Assembly (NCBI GenBank): GCA_021234155.1
Contig: JAJEKV010000091.1
Coordinates: forward strand, 1,247,501 to 1,311,500
DNA from: Isoetes taiwanensis
Lineage: Eukaryota; Streptophyta; Lycopodiopsida; Isoetales; Isoetaceae
Length of the DNA stretch: 64,000 nucleotides
Reading direction: 5' to 3'
The position numbers and the translations under genes were made by a program. The notes under the pieces were generated by a model. The model was not told the DNA's origin. It saw only the letters and a list, made by a program, of their open reading frames with translations, and searched no databases. Each line of letters opens with the position of its first letter. Within the stretch, counting starts at the first letter, position 1. Positions 56,359 through 64,000 of the stretch are shown here, one piece after another.

Positions 56359-56790
56359 TCATACTTGTGTAATGTCAATGTATTGAATTGGTTCAGTCCT
56401 CTTCTTCATGACATCTCTGACTTTTAGTGACACTTTTCTATTATCTAACCAGAATTGAGCAACTATTTCCTTCATAGCTTGATCTACGGTATTTCTTCTT
56501 AGCTTTCGACCTGCCAATGCCCATAAATTTGCTCCACACAATGATATCTTTTTCCTTCTTTTTGCTGCTAGCTTCATATTTCTAGGACGTAATTTGAGCA
56601 GTTTGGCTGCCAATGAAGTCTATTGTAATTCTCCTTCCTTTCCAAATACCATGGCAAGAACAAAGTGTTTGGCTGAAAGTTTATCATTGGCATTAGTAGC
56701 TTTCACTTCTTCGAGGTCATCCTTAAGGTTTTCCAATAAATTTCTCTTTAAAGAAAGCCCGACCACGGCGGATGGCGAGATCCTTCTTAG
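56359..56790 (-). pseudogene. Unknown, probably transposon-related ORF
   Basis: The minus frame reads 'NLLENLKDDLEEVKATNAND', 'LSAKHFVLAMVFGKEGELQ', one stop, 'KLLKLRPRNMKLAAKRRKKI', 'LWALAGRKLRRNTVDQAMKE' and 'IVAQFWLDNRKVSLKVRDVM'. The R-R-x-T-x-x...FW.DN...VS...DV pattern recalls uncharacterised repeat-associated proteins seen in several eukaryotes, from memory. Function unknown. Confidence 0.35.
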
Positions 56791-56799
56791 TTGCTAAAT

Positions 56800-58414
56800 T
56801 CGGGCAAATATCGACAGATTTGCATGCAACGGTTTCACTGGTGGAGGATTTTGTTTTGCAGAGGGCTCTTTTCCAAGCTTCAATTGGTGCCCAAGTCTAT
56901 TCTACTAGTTTGGGTTTGCTTAGGTTTCAAATTTCTTGTAAATCAAAATCCTGATGAAGCATCTTAATTGCGGCCAGATTGTGTGCAAGTAGAGCCGGTG
57001 ATAGAGTACCTTTTGAGGGTTTATCTGAATGCAGACCCACAGTGAAATCCACACGTTCTCTTAGATTTATTAGCCAAACTTATGAGATAGAGATTTGTAG
57101 CCTATATTTCAAGAGAGGAGTTGTATTTCAGAAGCTCTTATCAATGATGTTCTTGTATGGATTAATTGGTATGAAGGTGGATTAGTGAGTTCAAGTACCA
57201 CGATGCAACATGCCCCTGTTATTTTTTTAGAATGTGGTTTTCTGGAAGCTGGCGTATGGGAAGTATATGGAAAAAGCAGTCATGTGGGAAGAATACAAAA
57301 TGTTAGTACTCATGCATTTTATTATTTTGTATTGCAGATAATCTGCCCTACCCTAATTTGCCCGAACAAGTTGCACGAAGAACGTTTGAGAGTCCCTATC
57401 TTTGATTTCAGGCATCCAAAAGAAGCTTCGGTTTGTCTTGCGATAGCTTCTTTGTTCTAAAAAATTGCAAGAAGAGTGCTCGAGAGCCCCCGATTCACCA
57501 TGAACGAAAGGGTCCTAATAAGGTGAGGTTCGGTGTGCGGATGGCCAGGAAAAAACCACCTCCTAATGAATCATTGCTCAAACAGAAAGTCCCCCATCCT
57601 ACAAGTGCTCGGTCTAATGCACAACTCCATAATCGGGTGTCAGCTAATTCCAGTGTCCCTATAGGTTTACCATCTTCTCTTTTTGGTCCGCATCGGCCAT
57701 TTGGGATTGGCATCCAAATTCTTTAGACCTGCAAGTCCAATGTTTCTCGCCTACATTTCATGACCACGAATACCAACCACATCTATGACTGCGCTTATTG
57801 AGAGATAGGCACAATTGCCACAGTTAATACAGGCGTTGGTTCCAGAATCCGATAGCCAGTGCATAGAAACAAATGATGTTTCAGTGCAGACATCCGAGTC
57901 AGAATTATAGCTAGAGAAGGCATTACACTGAGACAAAATCTGTCACAGTGTCGAAGGAGGTGGACAAGGTAGACATATCCATGCAAATGCCGACTAAGGA
58001 CTTGTTGAACATTGGACAGGATGAGACTCCTGCCTCTGAGATAGGTAGGACACCAGTGAGCTAATCGTTAACATAAAACAAGTGCTCAATATAAGAATCA
58101 AGGGCAAAAAGTTAGTTTGCACCTTTGCAATGTATTGTTCTTTTATAATACATACAATTTGCTTATGCTTGTGTACGACGTTCATGCCAAAGTGACCGAA
58201 TTTTTCAATTAGATCCTTTGTTCTTTGATGGTGAATTTTAATAAGACCTCTTTAATTGCTTCATTCCGAGTTTAATACATGTGTATCGTCGGTATTGAGG
58301 AAATGAGTGGTCCCTTTGCTACCGTTGAGATCGTTATATATCCACATATAGGTAGACGACATCATCTCGGCGCATTGGGTTGGAGCAGCACGGCTCGACT
58401 GCCCATGTCAACTC
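56800..58414. other. Mostly non-coding DNA
   Basis: Short frames only (e.g. 57,433-57,726 with 'RMARKKPPPNESLLKQKV'), none with a recognised motif. Confidence 0.45.
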
Positions 58415-58633
58415 TTAGTTCATTTTCGAGATGCCATCTTCCGGCTCCATATCCTCAGGCATGACAATCATCTGAAAGGGACCACCTTCTCCGTTTAAGA
58501 GGATCTCACCCCAGCACAGCTCTGCAAACGGAGGAGGAACTATGTCGGGTCCATAAAGCTTGTCCACAACGAAGGTAGGCAGTGTACAGAGGAGGTCAGG
58601 CTATCGTAAAGGATCAAGGGCCTTCTGATTCAT
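58415..58633 (-). pseudogene. Coding fragment, unknown family, one internal stop
   Basis: From the ATG at 58,633 the minus strand reads 'MNQKALDPLR', a TAG, then 'PDLLCTLPTFVVDKLYGPDI', 'VPPPFAELCWGEILLNGEGG', 'PFQMIVMPEDMEPEDGISKM' and a stop at 58,415. The frame also stays open upstream of the ATG to about 58,700. It looks like a protein C-terminus; I do not know the family. Confidence 0.4.
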
Positions 58634-59051
58634 GGACAGTTTTTGTATAGCCCTGATCTTCTTTATATTTGCCTCTGTTCTAGTAATGGGGCTTTGTCCC
58701 CAATTTCCATTTTAGGCTCTTGCCCTTTGCATGTACTCGTCCCATCCCATGGCTGATTGAGTCCCCGTGGTCGTGGAAAACCCATCCATCCACCCTTTCT
58801 CTTGCTTTTGTTATTATTTTAATTTAATGCAGAGCTTTTGACTTTGACTAATTTATCTAGACTCATGATGTACAGGTTGCCACATAGGCTTGAGGGTCTT
58901 AAATGGTGTGATTAATAAGGCAAAATAATTTAATCTAATAGAAACCTCCATCTTCTTCATGAAAGCCTTCCAAAGCCGCTCTAACAATTGTCATTTGAAG
59001 AAACAATTGTGTAGCACTGGCATGATAAACAAAGCAATTGGAATTTATTCA

Positions 59052-59215
59052 AGGGAAAACTACTAAACTACCCCTATGAGTTTTTGTAATTATCAAAATG
59101 CCCTTATGAGTTTCAAAATTACCAGAATGCCTCTACACACCTACTATACACAAGGGCATTTTGGGGCATTTTGGTAATTACACAAACTCATAGGGGTATT
59201 TTGGTAGTTTTCCCT
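59052..59215. mobile_element. 164-bp MITE-like foldback element
   Basis: The ends AGGGAAAAC...GTTTTCCCT are inverted, and pairing extends imperfectly over about 50 bp per arm (CCCCTATGAGTTT on the left, AAACTCATAGGGG on the right). A perfect 7-bp duplication TTATTCA flanks it (59,045-59,051 and 59,216-59,222). Confidence 0.82.
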
Positions 59216-59234
59216 TTATTCAATTCTCCAATTT

Positions 59235-60300
59235 ATGTCCCTCTTGTTCTGTCTAAATTTAGAGGCCCAAGTTTTTCCTAGTTTCTTGAATCTCCCTTTC
59301 CTTCACAGACATCTGCTGCATCTGTTCCATTGCCATTTCAAGCATATCAATTGTGTCTTGTTTATCAACCAAAGGAGCCTCCAGTGGCAGTTTGAACAAC
59401 AGATTTGTGATTTAATTATGCAAGCATGCAAGAATGTCAAATGTCATACCAAGCGGCCTGCATCCCTTAAACTCCAAGAACAGCTTTCTAGGCAATATGG
59501 TGAAATCTGCTATGAGTATTTTGAGCCGTTAACGTTTTATTCAGAAGTTTCGTGCTTTATTTTAAGCTTTGTGTTGTATAGCCGTAAATATCACTGAAAA
59601 CCCTGCGTTGATTCAGGAAATCGTTGAGATAAAAAACTTGTGAAAGAAAATACGAAGGTTTAGATGGAAAAGACAAGATGGAGGCGAACAATTTCTTTAC
59701 TAAAACATAGATTATATACAAGGGCCACCGTAAGAGTGTTAACAGCTCGGCAAATTTACAAGACGCAGATGGAAGGTTGCTACTACACACCAGATACAAA
59801 CATTTTATTGAAGCTAAAAGAAAGCTAACTTATGGGACAAAATTGTATAGAAGGAACGTAGCTTTTTATTCGTTCAGAACCCGAATTTCCAGTGTACAGC
59901 AGGTTTTGGCAAACTGTCCTTTGTCGTCCTCTGCAAATTGGTGCAGAAACAGGGCTGATTTTCTTCCACAGCCAACAAGATCAAAGCACAGCACAATTCA
60001 CGCTGCCATTAATAAATAACTGACAGAAGCTTGATGAACCACATCGTCGAATTTATGTTGAAGCTTCTACGCAAACTGGATTTATGCAGAAGCTTCTTCA
60101 TAGACGAAAAAATCAGCATTCTTATCTGCAAGCTGATTGCCCATCATAGCTTCTGAGCTCTGGCATTTTACAATTCAGGAAAAAACGTAGCTAGGCAAAA
60201 AAACTGCTGGGATGATATTGTTGGACCTTAAAACATCCTGCCCTCATCTACAATATTTTTTTGCTCGCATGTCCAAATGTTCTATTGTCCAGCAATACTC
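59235..60300. other. Region between the MITE and the cyclin D 3' end
   Basis: At 59,388-59,560 a + frame ('QICDLIMQACKNVKCHTKRP', 'LKLQEQLSRQYGEICYEYFE') looks weakly exon-like but no family is recognised. The rest is AT-rich; the final part likely holds the cyclin D 3' UTR. Confidence 0.35.
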
Positions 60301-60314
60301 CAAGGTACGAAACC

Positions 60315-61922
60315 TCATTCCAAAATCTCCTCTAGTTTCCGCTTTCCAGATCTTACACAAGTTTCCACAATGACTCCCTGGATTGCATCTTGGTGTCCTC
60401 TTCCACAAGACCAATCGTAATTTTTTTCAACTTTGTTCCAATTTTCCCTTGGCTTAGAAACTTCTGACAATGGGCTTGGTGGAGATTTGGGATTTGCAAG
60501 TACCTGGCTTAGAGAAAGCAGGGGGCAAAGGGGATCTGCAACAAGATCTTCCATCATGTTGTAACATCGATTCACTTTACTCTGAAACATTAAAACATCG
60601 CATCAGAATTGGAGTCGAAGGAATTGCATAGAACTGGAATCAAAGGAATCTAACCCAGAAGGAAATGCATCAGAATTGAAATAAAAAAAAACCTAACCCA
60701 ATAAGCATATCGGTAGATACTCCAATTACAAAAACCCAAAGGAAAAATGTGCGGTTAATTCTTACCATCTCAACAGGAAATCGGGCTGCCAGGATAGCCA
60801 TGTAAGAATCCGCTTGCAGCGGCACGGCTTCCTCTAACGCGCAGTTGATTGCGGCAAGTGCAATCACAGAAGGCCCAAATTCAAGAAACGCAATCTCTGC
60901 AATGCCATAACGGTAGTTTTCCGTGGCATTTATGAGTACCATAAAAGATCGAAACACCGATTTAATTCGGCGCCTTTATCTCAACAAAAGAGGCATATCA
61001 CTAGGCCGAAGAATTATTATGCACCTGATTGAGTCCCAAGAACCAGCTCCGTTACTCGGGCAAGTAGAGATATTCGTAAACGTCTGTTTAGCTCTAGCTT
61101 TCTAAGTAGATCATCCACATAAGAAAAAGGTGTAATCGGACTCATCCTCCATTTTAAAAGATTCAACACTGTTAACTCCATGCGTCGTATTGTTCTGGAG
61201 TCAAATACATGTTCCAATCCTTCAATCTGCAAATAGAAGAAATTTTTTTATCAATTGTTTCTTGGTTGCATATGCGGAATACAAATTGAAGATAAAGATT
61301 GTTACCACACCTGTAAATCAGGAAACAGAGGGACATCGATTTCTTCCATTTTTGCCGCAATAGATACACAAGCAATGGAAAGCAGTTGAATCATCCATGC
61401 CTTCCAGCACTGTTACCCCAAAAGAAATGTTATAACAGTTGAAGCAAACAAAACATTAAAACGAGGCTAAAATCCCAAATTACCTTGGCAAGATGAATGG
61501 ATAAATATCTGTCAAAATAGTTTACAGCTAATATGGCTGTCAAAGGGCTGAAGTTGTACACGCTGCGGACCTGAAACAATAAAGATCGGACGAAATCAAC
61601 TCTTTGCCAAGAAGAGGACAACATTTCTTTTCCACTCTTGATACGAAATCATAGCAACACAAACCTTAAGCATCCATTGAACAGCATTAGATCTAGCTGC
61701 ACAAATATCCTCTGATTGCAGAGCTGAAAAATATCCTGTTTTCGGGCAAAGCTCTTGCTCTCTCTCAAGCAAACAAGCAAGAGTGGTATCATCGTGGATC
61801 GGAAACTCCAAGAACCCAAGAGAATAATGTCCTTCACTTTCAACATTGGAGCAAGCAGCTTCATCTTTTGAATCACTCCAAGGGCTGCCGACGAGTTCTT
61901 CAGCGCATAACAGCTCCTCCAT
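60315..61922 (-). CDS. D-type cyclin
   Basis: Cyclin D activates CDKA to phosphorylate retinoblastoma-related protein at G1/S. Six exons on the minus strand give 347 residues: 61922-61665, 61570-61484, 61409-61311, 61226-61025, 60896-60766, 60581-60315. All introns have GT-AG ends and phases agree. The N-terminus MEELLCAEELVG holds LLCAE, the LxCxE motif for binding retinoblastoma protein. The cyclin box follows: 'NAVQWMLK', 'NFSPLTAILAVNYFDRYLSI', 'WMIQLLSIACVSIAAKMEEI', 'TVLNLLKWRMSPITPFSYVD'. The C-terminal cyclin fold includes 'EIAFLEFGPSVIALAAINCA'. Length is normal. No defect; likely functional. I cannot assign the CYCD subgroup. Confidence 0.95.
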
Positions 61923-62164
61923 ATGTTGAAAAAAGGAAAGAAATGGGAACAGATTGGGCAAAAAACAAACCGACTAAAACTCCATAGCTCGGGTTAAGCG
62001 AAAAATCCAGCAAGGAGAAGCAAAGGCTCTGTAGATTTTAGGCTGTAAGAAATGTGATGCAAGAGCTTGGAGAAGTCCGGCGATGGAGGCGAAGGCGCCA
62101 CACAGAGGAGGGAAAAAAGGACCAAAAAGAAGAGTCCGCTACAGAGTGGTGTCCGCTACAGGGC

Positions 62165-62172
62165 CCGCCAAA
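62165..62172 (-). promoter_or_regulatory. E2F-like site upstream of cyclin D
   Basis: CCGCCAAA on + (TTTGGCGG on -) fits the E2F consensus TTTSSCGS and lies about 243 bp upstream of the cyclin D ATG. Confidence 0.45.
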
Positions 62173-62200
62173 TTTAGTAGTATTGGCAAGAGGAAACATA

Positions 62201-62281
62201 TTTAGCAAAGCCGCCATGTTTGCCCATAGGGCTTTGGCGTCTGGGCTATTTAAAGAAGAAATTTAGCAAAGCCGCCATGTT
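62201..62281. repeat. 20-bp direct repeat in the cyclin D upstream region
   Basis: TTTAGCAAAGCCGCCATGTT occurs at 62,201-62,220 and again at 62,262-62,281, exactly duplicated between the two E2F-like sites. Confidence 0.8.
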
Positions 62282-62291
62282 CACCACCTTT

Positions 62292-62299
62292 TTTGGCGG
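62292..62299 (+). promoter_or_regulatory. Second E2F-like site upstream of cyclin D
   Basis: TTTGGCGG, an E2F consensus match about 370 bp upstream of the cyclin D ATG, followed by ATACGCGC. Confidence 0.45.
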
Positions 62300-63720
62300 A
62301 TACGCGCTTTATTCATCTTCACCACATTCACATTGTATGTAGGCCTAATTGTCTCTACACAAAAAACGCAATGCCATCACCGCTCTCTGCCAATGTCTCA
62401 CCATTGACCTCGTCAACATGGAGTTTCCATGCCCCTTTTCCAGCATAGCTGATCTCCTATGTATTCACATACAAAATTAAATTCTTCTTCAGCATATTTT
62501 GTCATTAGTCAAATACCTAAAAATCTCTCTCGAATCTCTTGCATTCATGAACTTATTCCTCATTGTGCTCCCAGTAATAATAAAAATGCCCATATCAACA
62601 TCCAAGCTTCATCCAACCTGGCTATGTACAGCCTTGTCATAGTTGAGATTCAACCTGGATATCTCATAATATGTTTTGTTTAAGTAAATTCTGGAAGTTG
62701 GTGGAGATCATGGAGGACATAACATGTAGATGAAGTGATATATGTATACAATTTGAATATGAAATTTGCATGGTTATGCATCGAAAAATGTGAGAGTATT
62801 AATGGAAATAATGGCATCGAGCAAATAAGCATGTAGAGAAGAAATGGCAAATTGGTGGCAAATAAGTTGAAAAAGAGATGGCCACGAAATGCATTTCCCA
62901 CCTTAAGTGAATGCAAGTGCAAGTGCAAGCACAACTGAATGTGTGTCACACTAGTTGGGTGGATTTTGTGCGAAAAAGAATCCTCTACACACCCCAAATC
63001 TATGTCTCATTTTTAGGCCTTTGAGTATTACATGATAGAGGTGATGATGGTTGTAATGAGTTTTATTTTTGTGGTGGATAAAAGTAAAAGCAAGAGTTAC
63101 AAAAGGACATTAACGTGGGATTACAATCAAGAAAAAACACCCCCCCTTATGTTTTCGCGCTTATAAAGACAGATGGTTGCTTTTTGAGAAGGTGCGTCCA
63201 CTACTTGTCTTCATAAATTCACCACCTTATATTTATGCCATCGCTGACGTGGCCTCTGCAATTATTGCGCATGTACAAAAGAAATGTAGAAGTGCCGTAG
63301 ATCTGGTCATCTGCAAAATAACGGATTTTACTTCCACGTCAGCAATAAAAATATGCTGATTTTGATCGCCACGTGTCTTTGGCCCATTTCGCAACAGATT
63401 TTGGCATTATTGGGGAATTTGTGTAAGTTGGAATTAGTGCCAAAAAAAAAGCCGCAGTCAGGGATTCCTCACCAAGTTTCGCCGAGTTTCTCTGTTTTTG
63501 TTCCTATCACTCGTCGGGACTTTAAGAACGGATGGCTGCATATGGGACCATGCCGACCATGCAATTACCTGATTTTCTAGGCAAAATATAATTCAATGAT
63601 TTTGCTTCAGTGTTATTATGTTTTTTGTTGTCTAAACAATTGTGGCATTTATTAGGTCAAATTTTCTTATTTGGTGAATATACTAATAAGGTGCCAAACC
63701 ACTACGGATTACCCCAATGC
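62300..63720. other. Intergenic DNA with three ACGT boxes
   Basis: GCTGACGTGG at 63,243-63,252 and its exact inverse CCACGTCAGC at 63,334-63,343, plus GCCACGTGTC at 63,368-63,377, are ACGT-core sites of the kind bound by plant bZIP factors. They could belong to a promoter of a gene beyond the window. No gene found. Confidence 0.4.
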
Positions 63721-63722
63721 CA

Positions 63723-63800
63723 AGGAAGGAAGGAAGGAAGGAAGGAAGGAAGGTATTTTTATCGTCCACGGAGACCAATCGGTCTATGGGAAATGGTGTG
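63723..63800 (-). mobile_element. 3' end of a LINE C-family insertion
   Basis: On the minus strand the family 3' end (AGACCGATTGGTCTCCGTGG, then ACGATAAAAA) is followed by a (CCTT)n tail at 63,723-63,753. Only a very short body is recognisable; how far it continues upstream is not clear. Confidence 0.6.
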
Positions 63801-64000
63801 TTCTTAGTACAAGCTTTTGAAACATGAACAAGTCTATACGGTACAGTCAACATTCAAAACAAGTTGCCTTCAAGAAGCATAATGAGAAGCACCTCACAAC
63901 TTATGGTATGGTACTGACTCCTCTTCTGATATTTTTAGAGTTTAATGATCGAGCTCGTTTTCGTTATCTTGTTGGATAAGGTGAACAAGCCAGCGGATAT

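Overview
This window looks like a land-plant nuclear chromosome. It carries intron-rich, plant-type genes for TFIIE-alpha and cyclin D, remnants of plant gene families (WSD-type wax ester synthase/DGAT, DUF641/GIL1-like, dienelactone hydrolase), and a very large share of nested retrotransposons. The LINE types and the density of old transposons suggest a fern or another seed-free vascular plant with a large genome. That is an inference; the sequence only shows 'land plant' with confidence.

Layout. 1-17,775: a plant LINE (poly-A tail at 17,754-17,775) split near the start of its ORF1 by a complete LTR retrotransposon, element A (83-10,777, TSD TCTCT). 18.8-19.6 kb (-): truncated WSD pseudogene. 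20.2-20.6 kb: a 3' LINE remnant. 20,930-24,758 (+): intact ten-exon TFIIE-alpha gene. 25-29 kb: AT-rich intergenic DNA with minisatellites, a perfect inverted repeat and a DUF641-like remnant. 29,268-51,400 (+): a dienelactone hydrolase pseudogene split by a LINE on the minus strand (29,379-50,611). The ORF1 of that LINE is itself split by a second LTR retrotransposon, element B (33,061-49,056, TSD CTGGC), whose 3' UTR carries a 4.2-kb element with terminal inverted repeats (43,017-47,250). 53-59 kb: small LINE and gene fragments and a 164-bp MITE. 60,315-61,922 (-): intact six-exon D-type cyclin with two E2F-like sites upstream. 62.3-64 kb: intergenic DNA with ACGT boxes and another LINE 3' end.

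The standout is element B. Between its 5' LTR and an otherwise ordinary chromovirus set (gag, zinc knuckle, aspartic protease, RT, integrase, chromodomain) it carries two extra gene-like modules. Each has a structured hairpin repeat, a TATAAATA box about 110 bp before an ATG, an ORF, and an AATATAAA signal soon after the stop. The first module encodes a histone H3-related protein. It begins with MARTKQTAR, identical to the H3 N-terminus through R8 but lacking K9. A long E/K-rich linker follows, and it ends in a complete H3-like histone fold finishing in IKGERP. The second module encodes a protein I do not recognise. Element B's pol has lost the RT YxDD motif, RNase H and the integrase zinc-binding domain by internal deletion, so this copy is probably not autonomous. 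Element A shares LTRs, hairpins and 3' UTR with B but has no recognisable coding region, and it behaves like a non-autonomous relative.

Covariation between A and B in the hairpin stems suggests that the hairpin is a functional structured element. A retrotransposon carrying its own histone H3 is, as far as I know, not a described system, and it is the main thing to check here.
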